This document shows positions 7,580-15,684 of a stretch of 38,880 nucleotides of DNA, one piece after another. The notes below the pieces were generated by a model, which was not told the DNA's origin, ran no database searches, and saw only the letters and a list, made by a program, of their open reading frames with translations. This DNA is from Alphaproteobacteria bacterium (GTDB lineage: Bacteria; Pseudomonadota; Alphaproteobacteria; GCA-2746255): NCBI GenBank assembly GCA_021296325.1, contig JAGWAR010000016.1, forward strand, positions 22,663 to 61,542, read 5' to 3'. The position numbers and the translations under genes were made by a program. Each line of letters starts with the position of its first letter. Position 1 is the first letter of the stretch.

Positions 7580-9280
7580 CTAGAAGACCGGCGTCTCGCG
7601 GTAGGTGCCCCAAAGCTCCTTCAGCGTCTCGACGATGTCGCCCATGGAAGCGCCTTCCTTCACGAGTTCCACCGTGATCGGCATGATGTTCTTCGATTCG
7701 TCCTTGGCGACCTCGACGAGTTCCTTCAGCAGCCGCTGCACCTTTTCCTCGTCCCGGTCCTTGCGGACCTGGTTCAGGCGGCCGAGCTGGCGGTCCACGG
7801 TCGTCTCGTCATAGGGGTGGATTTCGACGTCCACCTTCTCACCCTCTTCGGCGAAGCGGTTGACGCCGATCAGCGGGTATTCGCCGCTCGCCTTCTTCGT
7901 GGCCGTTTCGTACGCGAAATCGGCGATCTGGCGCTGGAACCAGCCTTCCTCGATCAGCTTCACGGTGCCGCCGCGGGCCTCGACCTCGTCCAGGATCCGG
8001 AAGGTCTCCTTCTCGAAATAGGTCGTCAGGTTCTCGACGTAGTAGGACCCGCCGAGCGGATCGATGACCTGGGTCACGTTCGATTCCTCGGCAATGACCT
8101 GCTGGGTGCGAAGCGCAATCTTCATGGCTTCTTCCGTCGGGATGGCGAAGGCCTCGTCCATGCCGTTCGTGTGCAGGCTCTGGGCGCCGCCCAGAACCGC
8201 GGAAAGGGCCTGCAACGCCGTGCGGATGATGTTCACCCGGTATTGCGGCTTCGTCAGCGTCGCCGCCGCCGTCTGGCAGTGGAAGCGCAGCCGCATCGAT
8301 TCCGGCTTCTTCGCGCCGAAGCGCTCCTTCATGATCTTCGCATAGACCCGGCGTGCCGCCCGGAACTTGGCGATCTCCTCGAAGAAGTCGCGCTGGCAGA
8401 CGAAGAAGAAGGCAAGGCGCGGCGCGAACTCGTCGACGTCGACACCGGCCTTCGTCACTTCGTCCACATAGGCGATCGTGTTCGCCATCGTGAAGGCGAT
8501 CTCCTGAAGCGGCGAGGAGCCGGCCTCCGAGATGTGGTAGCCGGAGATGTTGATCGGATTGAAGCGCTTCATGTTTTCCGCGCAGAAGGTGATGCAGTCG
8601 CGGACAATCCGCACAGAGGGCCGGATCGGATAGATCCATTCCTTCTGGGCCATGTATTCCTTCAGGATATCCGCCTGAACCGTCCCGGAAAGCCGGTGCG
8701 GGTCGAACCCGCGCTTCTGGCCAAGCGCGTAATACATGGCGAGCAGGATCCACGCCGACGGGTTGATCGTCATGGAAACGGAAATCTTCTCGAGGTCGAT
8801 GTCGGCGTAAAGTGCCTCCATGTCGGCCAACGTGTCGACGGCGACGCCTTCGCGGCCGACCTCGCCGGTGCTCATCGGGTGGTCCGAGTCGTAGCCCATC
8901 AGGGTCGGCATATCGAAGTCGGTCGAGATGCCGGTCTGGCCCTGCTCGATCAGGTACTTGAACCGCTTGTTCGTCTCCTCGGCGACGCCGAAACCGGCGA
9001 TCTGGCGCATCGTCCAGTTGCGGCCGCGGTACATGGTGGGGTAGGGGCCGCGGGTGAAGGGGTACTGGCCGGGAAGCCCGATGTCCTCAAGCGGCGTGTC
9101 CTGCACGTCGAGCGCGGTATAGACGCGTTTTACCGGAATGTTGCCGAAGGTCGAGAATTCGTCCTTTCGTTCCGGCTGGCGTTTCAGGAAGCTCGCGAGT
9201 TCCTCGTTCTCCCATTTCTTGAGCTTCTCCTCGAGCTGCTCGCGCGCCATGTTATCCAGAGCCTGTTTTTCATTGATCAT
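7580..9280 (-). CDS. hcmA: B12-dependent acyl-CoA mutase large subunit, 2-hydroxyisobutyryl-CoA mutase type
   Basis: 566-residue catalytic TIM-barrel subunit of the methylmalonyl-/isobutyryl-CoA mutase family, without the C-terminal cobalamin domain, which is a separate gene (hcmB). Where methylmalonyl-CoA mutase has Tyr (RQYAGFS) and isobutyryl-CoA mutase Phe (RQFAGFG), this protein has Ile94 (RQIAGFG). Where both have Ala (LSVAFD), it has Asp121 (ISTDFD). Ile and Asp 27 residues apart are the specificity pair (Ile90, Asp117) described for 2-hydroxyisobutyryl-CoA mutase of Aquincola tertiaricarbonis. That enzyme interconverts 2-hydroxyisobutyryl-CoA and (S)-3-hydroxybutyryl-CoA. The start overlaps the chaperone stop as ATGA. 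Automated annotation would probably say methylmalonyl-CoA mutase; residues and neighbours argue against that. Confidence 0.88.
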   Translation of the reverse strand: MINEKQALDNMAREQLEEKLKKWENEELASFLKRQPERKDEFSTFGNIPVKRVYTALDVQDTPLEDIGLPGQYPFTRGPYPTMYRGRNWTMRQIAGFGVAEETNKRFKYLIEQGQTGISTDFDMPTLMGYDSDHPMSTGEVGREGVAVDTLADMEALYADIDLEKISVSMTINPSAWILLAMYYALGQKRGFDPHRLSGTVQADILKEYMAQKEWIYPIRPSVRIVRDCITFCAENMKRFNPINISGYHISEAGSSPLQEIAFTMANTIAYVDEVTKAGVDVDEFAPRLAFFFVCQRDFFEEIAKFRAARRVYAKIMKERFGAKKPESMRLRFHCQTAAATLTKPQYRVNIIRTALQALSAVLGGAQSLHTNGMDEAFAIPTEEAMKIALRTQQVIAEESNVTQVIDPLGGSYYVENLTTYFEKETFRILDEVEARGGTVKLIEEGWFQRQIADFAYETATKKASGEYPLIGVNRFAEEGEKVDVEIHPYDETTVDRQLGRLNQVRKDRDEEKVQRLLKELVEVAKDESKNIMPITVELVKEGASMGDIVETLKELWGTYRETPVF

Positions 9281-10254
9281 TGCCTGTGTCCCTCCAGCCG
9301 CACCTCGGCGAGCAGATCCAGTGCCGCCGCATACGGGTTCTTTTCATGAGCCATCATCTGGCCGATCAGGACCGAAACTTTTCCGTCCCGGTGTTTCTTG
9401 AATTCGTCACGCAAAATTTCTTCAGCCGTCTTCAGCATTCGCCGTTCGGCGATTCGCTTCTGCCGTTCGATGAGTTCACCGGAGGATTCGAGGGCCTCCC
9501 GGTGCCGGTCGATCGTATCGACAAGTTCCTCGACGCCCTCCATCTTCAGGGCGCTCGTCCCGATCACCGGAACGACCCAGCCGGAGGCGCCCGAGAGCGT
9601 CAATCCTAACGTCATCATCGCCTTCAAGTCGACGATCGTCTTGTTCGCGTCCGGCCGGTCGCACTTGCTGACGACGTGAATGTCCGCGATTTCCAGCACG
9701 CCCGCCTTGATCGCCTGAATGTCGTCGCCAAGGCCGGGGGCGGAAACGACGACCGTCGTGTGCGCCGCCTGGACGATGTCCACCTCGTCCTGGCCGACGC
9801 CGACCGTCTCGATCAGGACCAGGTCAAATCCGGCGGCGTCCAGCACGTCGACGGCATCCAGCGTGGCCCGCGCCAGGCCCCCAAGCGAGCCCCGCGTCGC
9901 CATGCTGCGGATGAAGATTCCCATGTCGCCCGAAAGTTCGCTCATCCGGATGCGGTCGCCGAGAATGGCGCCGCCGGAGTAGGGGCTCGACGGGTCGATG
10001 GCGACGACGGCCACCTTGCGGCCGGATTTGCGGATATGCGCCGTCAGCTTTCCCATCAACGTCGATTTGCCGCTTCCGGGAACGCCGGTGATGCCGACGA
10101 CGTGCGCCTTTCCCGTATGCCGGTAAAGCTCGGCCATGGCCGGGCGGCATTCCTCCAGGCCCGATTCGGCGCGGGTGATCATCCGGGCGATGCCGCCGAT
10201 ATCGGCGGCGAGCACCCGCTCGACAAGTTCAAGAGAGGGAACGGCGTTGTTCAT
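9277..10254 (-). CDS. meaH: MeaB/ArgK-family G-protein chaperone of the mutase (MeaH-like)
   Basis: 325-residue P-loop GTPase of the SIMIBI class with Walker A GVPGSGKST (57-65), VVAIDPSSPYSGGAILGDR (switch region and Mg site), and IETVGVGQDEVD. These are diagnostic for the MeaB/ArgK group that loads, protects and reactivates adenosylcobalamin mutases. It lies between the ligase and the mutase large subunit and overlaps the latter by ATGA, so the chaperone should be made in fixed proportion to the enzyme. In characterised 2-hydroxyisobutyryl-CoA mutase operons the chaperone is called MeaH. Annotation pipelines may label it lysine/arginine/ornithine transport ATPase, an old misnomer. Confidence 0.93.
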   Translation of the reverse strand: MNNAVPSLELVERVLAADIGGIARMITRAESGLEECRPAMAELYRHTGKAHVVGITGVPGSGKSTLMGKLTAHIRKSGRKVAVVAIDPSSPYSGGAILGDRIRMSELSGDMGIFIRSMATRGSLGGLARATLDAVDVLDAAGFDLVLIETVGVGQDEVDIVQAAHTTVVVSAPGLGDDIQAIKAGVLEIADIHVVSKCDRPDANKTIVDLKAMMTLGLTLSGASGWVVPVIGTSALKMEGVEELVDTIDRHREALESSGELIERQKRIAERRMLKTAEEILRDEFKKHRDGKVSVLIGQMMAHEKNPYAAALDLLAEVRLEGHRQ

Positions 10255-10259
10255 GCAGA

Positions 10260-11693
10260 TTACGATCCAGTCATTTTGTTTTGCATTTCCTGGAAGACTT
10301 CGCGGTCGTCGATGACGCGTCGCGCCTTGAAGTCGGTTCGGGGTATCGAATTCAGCGGCACGACCTCGACTTTCGTGCGCACGCCCAGCACGCGTTGCAG
10401 ATTGGCGGCGACAGTGTTCTGGAAGTCGGCGAGCGCCTTTTCGCCACGCTCGTGCACCTGGGTATCGGCTTCCACGCGAACGAGCAGTTCGTCCATCGTG
10501 CCTGCGCGCGAGACGATGATGCGATGTTCGCCGCCATAGCCGTCCGTCTTGTTGAGCACGGCGTCGATTTCGCTAGGGTAAATGTTTTCCCCGCGAATCG
10601 TGAACTGGTCGTCGATCCGCCCGAAAATGCCGTTCGGAAGGTGTGGATAGGTTCGCCCGCACGGCGCCGGACCGTCGTAACGCCACTCCGTGAGGTCGCC
10701 CGACAGCAGGCGGATCATCGGCTGCGAAGTGCGCTCCAGATGCGTGTAGACCGGCGTGCCTTTCTCGCCGTACGGCACGCGCCGGAACTTCTCGGGATCG
10801 CAGACCTCGGTGTAGACGATGTCCTGCCACAGCAGCATGCCTTCCGGCGTGCCTTCGGACCCGGCGCAGTTCATCCAAGGCGACATCTCGGCCATCGAGC
10901 CGGAGTCGTAGACCTGCGACCCGTAGAGGTCCTTGATCTTGTCGCGGATGCCGGGGATCGAGGCGCCGGGCTCGCCCGAGAAGAACAGGCATTTCAAGCC
11001 GAAATTGCGCGGGTCGAGCCCTTCCTCATGGGCGACTTCGGCCAGGTGCAGGGCGAAGGAGGGAGTTCCGTAGAACGCCGTCGGTTTCATCTGATCGAGC
11101 CATTGGGCCGCCCGCGCGCTCATGCCCGCCGCGCCGGCGCCGAAGGGGAAGGCCTTCGCGCGCAGCCGCTCGGCCCCGATCAGGGCTCCCCAGGAACCCA
11201 GATAAAGGCTGAAGATCGCGGCGACGAAGATCATGTCGCCGGGGCGCAGGCCCATGCCATACATGATGCGCGCGTGCGCGTTGGCGATCGCGTCCCAGTC
11301 GTTGCGGCTGATGGCGAACACGGTGGGCGTGCCGGTGGTGCCGGACGTGCCATGGATGTGATGAATTTCCGATTCCGGAATGCACAGGTAATCGCCGAAT
11401 TTCGGTGCGCGGGCCTGAGCCTCGCGCAAATCCTTTTTCGTCACCACCGGCACCTTGTCCTCGAAATCCTCGAGCGACTTCAGGTGATCCGGGTGAAAAC
11501 CGGCATCGTCCCACTTCTTCTTGTAGAAGGGAGACTTCGCATAGGCATAACGGGTGACGTCCTTAAGGCGTTCAAGGATGGCCTTTTCCCGCTCCCCCGG
11601 ATCCATCGTTTCCCGCTTCGGGAACCAATAGGGGGAAGATGGATCGGGCAGGTAATCGGGATTGAATTTCGGTGGAAACGACCAGTCTTCCAT
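10260..11693 (-). CDS. hcl: Acyl-CoA ligase, probable 2-hydroxyisobutyrate-CoA ligase
   Basis: 477-residue AMP-forming ligase of the phenylacetate-CoA ligase branch. Visible motifs are the ATP loop GTSGTTGTP (115-123), YGTPSF, the DSGSMAEM adenine-binding motif, SGDLTEW, GRIDDQFTIRGENIYPSEI and, near the C-terminus, PRTDFKARRV with the expected catalytic Lys. The enzyme would activate a carboxylic acid to its CoA thioester in the cytoplasm. It lies between the B12-binding subunit and the chaperone of the mutase. In Aquincola and Kyrpidia the ligase in this position is specific for 2-hydroxyisobutyrate (HCL). The substrate here is inferred from context and from the mutase signature. Only five bases separate it from the chaperone gene. 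Confidence 0.85.
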   Translation of the reverse strand: MEDWSFPPKFNPDYLPDPSSPYWFPKRETMDPGEREKAILERLKDVTRYAYAKSPFYKKKWDDAGFHPDHLKSLEDFEDKVPVVTKKDLREAQARAPKFGDYLCIPESEIHHIHGTSGTTGTPTVFAISRNDWDAIANAHARIMYGMGLRPGDMIFVAAIFSLYLGSWGALIGAERLRAKAFPFGAGAAGMSARAAQWLDQMKPTAFYGTPSFALHLAEVAHEEGLDPRNFGLKCLFFSGEPGASIPGIRDKIKDLYGSQVYDSGSMAEMSPWMNCAGSEGTPEGMLLWQDIVYTEVCDPEKFRRVPYGEKGTPVYTHLERTSQPMIRLLSGDLTEWRYDGPAPCGRTYPHLPNGIFGRIDDQFTIRGENIYPSEIDAVLNKTDGYGGEHRIIVSRAGTMDELLVRVEADTQVHERGEKALADFQNTVAANLQRVLGVRTKVEVVPLNSIPRTDFKARRVIDDREVFQEMQNKMTGS

Positions 11694-11716
11694 CTCGGTT
11701 TCTCCTCCCCTTCGAT

Positions 11717-12133
11717 CTAGCGCGGGCCGCGTTCGGTAACCAGGCGCTGGATCGTCTCGACAATGGTTTGGGGCGGTGTGTCCTGAAGCAGGATTGCTTT
11801 CACCCCGATTTTGGTTAGTGCATCGACTTCTTCATCCGGTATGACGCCACCGCCGGTGACGATGATATCGTCGGCCTTGTTTTCCTTCAGCAATTCCAGA
11901 ATGCGCGGGAAGATGGTCATGTGGGCGCCGGACAGGATGCTGACGCCGATGACATCGACGTCTTCCTGAATCGCGGCGCGGACGACTTCCTCCGGCGTTC
12001 GGTGAAGGCCCGTGTAGATGACATCCATACCGGAGTCGCGAAGGGTGCGGGCGACGATTTTTACGCCGCGGTCGTGGCCGTCGAGGCCAACCTTCGCGAT
12101 CAGTATGCGGATGATGTCTGAACCCTGGCTCAT
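11717..12133 (-). CDS. hcmB: B12-binding small subunit of the acyl-CoA mutase
   Basis: 138-residue cobalamin-binding Rossmann domain. The base-off/His-on motif DxHxxG is GLDGHDRG (D18, H20, G23), followed by SILSGAHM and VTGGGVIPDEE, which contact the nucleotide tail. Size and sequence fit the stand-alone small subunit that pairs with a large subunit lacking this domain. ATG 12133 is preferred over the TTG two codons earlier because GGAG sits eight bases before it. It is the first mutase gene after the regulator, with 33 bases between them, and is separated from the large subunit by ligase and chaperone. That split arrangement is found in 2-hydroxyisobutyryl-CoA mutase operons. Confidence 0.92.
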   Translation of the reverse strand: MSQGSDIIRILIAKVGLDGHDRGVKIVARTLRDSGMDVIYTGLHRTPEEVVRAAIQEDVDVIGVSILSGAHMTIFPRILELLKENKADDIIVTGGGVIPDEEVDALTKIGVKAILLQDTPPQTIVETIQRLVTERGPR

Positions 12134-12166
12134 GATCAAAACTCCCTGATTTTCTTGAGCGGTTTC

Positions 12167-12868
12167 TTATTTGACGTGAATGGTGCTGGCGCTGATGTAG
12201 GTCACGTGGCCGTGCTGCTCGCGAAGCACGCGCTGCAGCTTCTCGGAAGCCGCATCGACGTGTTTCCGCGCCAGCGTTTCCGCCTTTTCGGCGTCGCCCT
12301 CGGCGATGGCGTCAAGAATGGCGTCGTGCTCCGTCCAGACGTTCGTGCCGTAGCCTTCGATGCGAAGCACGGCGCTCATGACGCGCCGCAGATGATTCAA
12401 ATAGAGGTTCATCGTATCGGCGATGATCGTGTTGCCGGAAAGTTCGTAGATCAGGCGATGAAACTCCATGTCCGTGCCGATCAGCTTCGAGACCGAACCG
12501 GCGGCGATAGCCTTCTGGCCCTGGGCAAGGATGCGCTTGCCGCGGGCGACGTCCTGGGCCGTGGCGCGGCCGGCGGCCGTGCGCGCCGCCAGACGGTCAA
12601 GCGCGCCGCGAAATTCGTAGAGCGAATGCACGAAGTCTTCCTCGAGAGGGGAGACCATCAACCCCCGCCGGCCGGACTTGCAGACGAAGCCTTGGCTTTT
12701 CAGCAGCATCAGCGCCTGGCCGACCGGCTGGCGGGACACGTTGAGCTGCTCGGCGATGTTTTCCTGGGCCAGCCGCACGCCGGGCGGCAGGCGGCCGTCG
12801 CAGATCGAGTCCAGAATCACCGTGTAGACCCGTTCCATCATCTGGGGCTGGACAAGAAGCTTGCGCAC
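12167..12868 (-). CDS. GntR-family regulator with FCD domain (FadR subfamily)
   Basis: 233 residues. The N-terminal winged helix includes GVRLAQENIAEQLNVSRQPV and ALMLLKSQGFV; the C-terminal all-helical FCD ligand domain has DMEFHRLIYELSGN and later His residues (EHDAI, RKHVD) expected to bind a metal and an organic acid or acyl-CoA. GTG 12868 is four bases after AGAGGG. Its own promoter region carries a palindromic site repeated before the thiamine-enzyme gene, so it probably represses itself and the flanking catabolic genes until an effector appears. The effector is unknown; 2-hydroxyisobutyrate or its CoA ester is the obvious candidate from the neighbours. Confidence 0.9.
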   Translation of the reverse strand: MRKLLVQPQMMERVYTVILDSICDGRLPPGVRLAQENIAEQLNVSRQPVGQALMLLKSQGFVCKSGRRGLMVSPLEEDFVHSLYEFRGALDRLAARTAAGRATAQDVARGKRILAQGQKAIAAGSVSKLIGTDMEFHRLIYELSGNTIIADTMNLYLNHLRRVMSAVLRIEGYGTNVWTEHDAILDAIAEGDAEKAETLARKHVDAASEKLQRVLREQHGHVTYISASTIHVK

Positions 12869-12881
12869 GAAACCCTCTATT

Positions 12882-12925
12882 TATTGGATACTGTATACAA
12901 TAACCCGGTTCCGCCGAAACGGCAA
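12882..12925 (-). promoter_or_regulatory. Promoter of the GntR gene with overlapping operator
   Basis: On the minus strand TTGCCG (12925-12920) and TATTGT (12902-12897) are 17 bp apart, a reasonable sigma-70 promoter. The -10 overlaps an imperfect palindrome (12882-12902) with core TGTATACA (12892-12899), a typical FCD-GntR operator shape. The 11-mer ATACTGTATAC (12888-12898) recurs upstream of the thiamine-enzyme gene. Binding here would block transcription of the regulator and the mutase genes that follow. Confidence 0.65.
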
Positions 12926-12955
12926 GAAGATCGAAAAACGGAGCATTTCTTGGCC

Positions 12956-14683
12956 CTAATCCTTGGGTTTGGCCCACCGCGCGCGTTCGGCCTCGTCCCA
13001 GGCCGCTAGCGGCTGGGTGTCTGGCACCCAGGCCAGGCCCGACTTCCCATCCCCCGACACCGCCTCGCGGGTGACCAGCACGTCGAGCACGGCCGGCGCC
13101 TTTTCGAAGCAGCGCGCGAGCGCATCCTCCAGCTCTTCGGGCTTTTCGACCCGCTCGCCATGGGCGCCGAGCGCGCGGCCCAGTGTGGCGTAGTCCGAAT
13201 GGCGAAGCTCGGTGCCGACGAGGTTGCCGTCGTAGGTGACGCGCTGGTCGTAGCATTCGATGTTCCAGGCGCCGTTGTTGGCGACGACGAAGACGACTTT
13301 GGCGCCGTGGCGGACGGCGGTATCGACCTCGATGGCGTTGAACCCGAAGGAGCCGTCGCCGGTGATGACGACGACCTGGCGGTCGGGCAGCGCCAGGGCG
13401 GCGGCAATCCCGAAGGGAACGCCGACGCCGAGGCAGCCCAGCGAACCCGGGTCCATATAAGGTCCGGCGGAAAGGGCGACGCGGGCAAAACTCAGGATGT
13501 CGCCGCCGTCGGCGATCGTCACCGCGTCCGGGGCGATCTTTTCCTGAAGCGCGCTAAGCAGGCGGTTCGGATGCATATAGCCGTCGCTGCCGGGCGGCGC
13601 CGAGGCAAGGAGAGCGCGGAATTTCTCGCGCTTGGCGGCGTGTTTCTCCCGCGTGGTCTCGAGCCAGATCCGGTCGGTGGCGGGCTTGCGATTGCCGGCG
13701 GCCTTGACGATGGCGTCGAGCGCCAGCGCCGGCGACGCCAGGATTTCCGCCGCGCCGCGCCGGTTGTCGCGCAGTTCGGACGCGTGTTCGGCCAGCCGGA
13801 CGAAAGTCGCTTTCTTGAAGATGGCGGGCGAGCCATAGGCCAGCTGGAAATCGAGTCGGCGGCCCACGGTCAGCACGGCGTCGGCCTCCTCCATCACTTG
13901 GCCGCGCAGCGAGGAAACGACGGAAGCGTGCGAATCGGGGACCAGGCCGCGGCTTTCCGAAGTGTCCAGATAGACGGCATCCAGCGCGTCCAGCAGCGCC
14001 AGCAGTTCGGGCCCCGCTTCGCGGGCGCCGCGCCCGGAAACGACCAGCGGCCGCTTGGCGTTCCACAGGATGTCGACGGCGCGTTGCACGGCTTCCGGGG
14101 CGGGCGGCAGGGCGGGCTTCGCCTTCGCCTCCAGATGCTCATCGAGAATCCGCTGGCCGGGCAGGGCTTCGCGCAGAAGGTCGGTCGGAAAGTCGAGGTA
14201 GACCGGGCCGGGCAGGCCGCCATCGCCGATGGCCCGGGCGAACGCCTCGTCGAGCGCCGGCAGCACGTGGTCGGCCTCCCGCACGGTCCGGGCCTGACGG
14301 GTGACGGAGTGAAGCAAATCCGTATGCACCAGGTCCTGCAACGCCCCCATCTGTTCCTGGGGGCGGGGCGGCACGCCGGAAAGGATGACGACCGGGGCGC
14401 GGGCCACGTGGGCGTTGACGATGCCGGTGATCGCATTGGTAACGCCGGGGCCGGCCGTGGCGAAGGCAACCCCGATGCCGCCGGTCAGCTCGGCATGGGC
14501 GTGGGCCATGTGGACGCCGGCGCGCTCGTCGCGGACGTCGACGATGCGGATGCCGGCCCGGGCCACCTGGTCCCAGATCGGCATGACGTGGCCGCCGCAC
14601 AGCCCGAAGACGCGGTCGATCCCGCGAACCTTCAGAAACTGGGCGATCCGGCCGGCTACGGTTTCCGCGGCGGAGCTTTCCAT
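12956..14683 (-). CDS. Thiamine-diphosphate enzyme, probable 2-hydroxyacyl-CoA lyase
   Basis: 575 residues with the three-domain plan of the acetolactate synthase/oxalyl-CoA decarboxylase family. Glu53 in DVRDERAG is the cofactor-activating glutamate; the ThDP-Mg motif runs from GDG (442-444) to the paired Asn (469-470). It is not a typical acetolactate synthase: no regulatory subunit is nearby and it adjoins a 2-hydroxyacid activation operon. In Actinomycetospora a lyase of this superfamily, encoded next to the same kind of ligase, splits 2-hydroxyisobutyryl-CoA into acetone and formyl-CoA. GTELRHSDY (490-498), with Glu492, may be the substrate-covering loop of that lyase. Specificity is inferred; other 2-hydroxyacyl-CoAs, or another ThDP carboligase function, remain possible. 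Confidence 0.75.
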   Translation of the reverse strand: MESSAAETVAGRIAQFLKVRGIDRVFGLCGGHVMPIWDQVARAGIRIVDVRDERAGVHMAHAHAELTGGIGVAFATAGPGVTNAITGIVNAHVARAPVVILSGVPPRPQEQMGALQDLVHTDLLHSVTRQARTVREADHVLPALDEAFARAIGDGGLPGPVYLDFPTDLLREALPGQRILDEHLEAKAKPALPPAPEAVQRAVDILWNAKRPLVVSGRGAREAGPELLALLDALDAVYLDTSESRGLVPDSHASVVSSLRGQVMEEADAVLTVGRRLDFQLAYGSPAIFKKATFVRLAEHASELRDNRRGAAEILASPALALDAIVKAAGNRKPATDRIWLETTREKHAAKREKFRALLASAPPGSDGYMHPNRLLSALQEKIAPDAVTIADGGDILSFARVALSAGPYMDPGSLGCLGVGVPFGIAAALALPDRQVVVITGDGSFGFNAIEVDTAVRHGAKVVFVVANNGAWNIECYDQRVTYDGNLVGTELRHSDYATLGRALGAHGERVEKPEELEDALARCFEKAPAVLDVLVTREAVSGDGKSGLAWVPDTQPLAAWDEAERARWAKPKD

Positions 14684-14743
14684 GCGATGTGTTTCATCCC
14701 GTATTAAAGCTCTTAACTATTTGAATTAATTATTTAAATTGTA

Positions 14744-14772
14744 ATTATAACGGTATACTGTATACGATTCTA
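14744..14772 (-). promoter_or_regulatory. Predicted promoter and GntR operator of the thiamine-enzyme gene
   Basis: In the AT-rich gap before 14683, minus strand, a perfect TATAAT (14749-14744) lies 17 bp from a poor -35 (TAGAAT, 14772-14767). The spacer contains GTATACTGTATAC (14753-14765), sharing the 11-mer ATACTGTATAC with the site in front of the GntR gene. A repressor bound here would cover the spacer. The operator identity is strong as a repeat; the promoter assignment is moderate. Confidence 0.6.
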
Positions 14773-14788
14773 CGGGGCCTAACAATCG

Positions 14789-15568
14789 CTATCCGCCAGC
14801 CGGGCTTGTTTTTGCCCCATTGGCCCCGCTTAAGCCGATTCGACCGACACCAGGCAGCAGGATAGCGGGGTTTAGGGGGTCGAATCCAATGACAAGACCC
14901 ATGAAATTCAATTCAAACCCCTCTTTCTTGCCGTAAAGCGCGCCAAAAAGCCCAAAAAGCGAGAATTGACGGCCCGTTCCGCTGGGAGCAGGGCCGAAAA
15001 CCGCATGATTCGTCAAAAAGTCCTTGCCGATAGCGGTGGGCGGCAGCGCCAGGCCCATTTCCGGCACGCGCCGGCCCACATAGGCCGTGAAGGTGTTGCT
15101 GTTCGGGCCCGGCCACAGGCGGTAGGTCGCGTAAGGGTAGGCGCGGATGGCGGCCTCGGTCTTCCCGATCAATGCCTCGGCCCGTTCCCCCCGGATGTCG
15201 AGCAGGATTGCCGGCGTATGGCCATACCAGCGCCGGTCCGGCGGCCCTTCCTCCACCGATAGGGTCGGGCGGCCGTAAAAGCGGTGCCAGCCGATGATCT
15301 GGTAGACGGTGAATTCTGTGGCGTTGGCGGGCTTGATGGCGATCCAGCTATGGACCCCGAGGATGCCCCGCCACGAAAAGGCGCGGGCGGCGTAGACCTG
15401 CAGCACGGCCTCCGGCGTCGTCGCCGGGTCCGGCGCGAGGCCGGTGCTGGTCCGGTCCGCCGTCCGCCAGTCGGCCTGCAGGTCGACCTCGCTGCTGGCT
15501 AGGCTGGCCAGCGGACCGGCAGCGAAAAGAAGGGCGGTAAGCGCCAGAATCCATTGCCATAGGGTCAT
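14789..15568 (-). CDS. DUF3750 protein, secreted or membrane-anchored
   Basis: 259 residues with an N-terminal hydrophobic helix (WILALTALLFAAGPLASLAS) acting as signal or anchor. The rest contains VYAARAFSWRGILGVHSWIA, GWHRFYGRP, YPYATYRLWPGPNSNTFTAYVGR and a C-terminal GLVIGFDPLNPAILLPGVGRIGL, which I recognise as DUF3750, a proteobacterial family without known function. The conserved His, Trp and PGPNSNTF could form a catalytic or binding site, but nothing more can be said. It is upstream of the catabolic island on the same strand, about 105 bases from it, with the island's own promoter in the gap, so I do not count it as part of that system. Confidence 0.8.
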   Translation of the reverse strand: MTLWQWILALTALLFAAGPLASLASSEVDLQADWRTADRTSTGLAPDPATTPEAVLQVYAARAFSWRGILGVHSWIAIKPANATEFTVYQIIGWHRFYGRPTLSVEEGPPDRRWYGHTPAILLDIRGERAEALIGKTEAAIRAYPYATYRLWPGPNSNTFTAYVGRRVPEMGLALPPTAIGKDFLTNHAVFGPAPSGTGRQFSLFGLFGALYGKKEGFELNFMGLVIGFDPLNPAILLPGVGRIGLSGANGAKTSPAGG

Positions 15569-15684
15569 GAATGGATGCTAATAACATGTCGCCCTGGGGG
15601 GCACTACTTTGTTCGCGGCGACCGTATGGCAACCGCCTGAATCATTTTTTACCTGCTGTGGAAAGCAACATTTTCTATAGTAAA

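Noticed and set aside
7576-7590. Small hairpin CGGTCT/AGACCG between the convergent DUF6285 and mutase stops
   Set aside because: The stem is only six pairs and no T-run follows on either strand, so I do not call it a terminator.
10281-11720. A 479-codon plus-strand open frame opposite the ligase gene
   Set aside because: It is a shadow of the ligase; its translation has no recognisable motif and is rich in Arg, His and Val.
12956-14683. Biosynthetic acetolactate synthase large subunit
   Set aside because: No small regulatory subunit or ilvC is adjacent, and the gene sits beside a hydroxyacyl-CoA operon with a shared operator; the biosynthetic reading is possible but less likely.
13160-14707. 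A 515-codon plus-strand open frame opposite the thiamine-enzyme gene
   Set aside because: The minus-strand protein has complete ThDP motifs; the antisense product is low-complexity Gly/Arg/Asp-rich.
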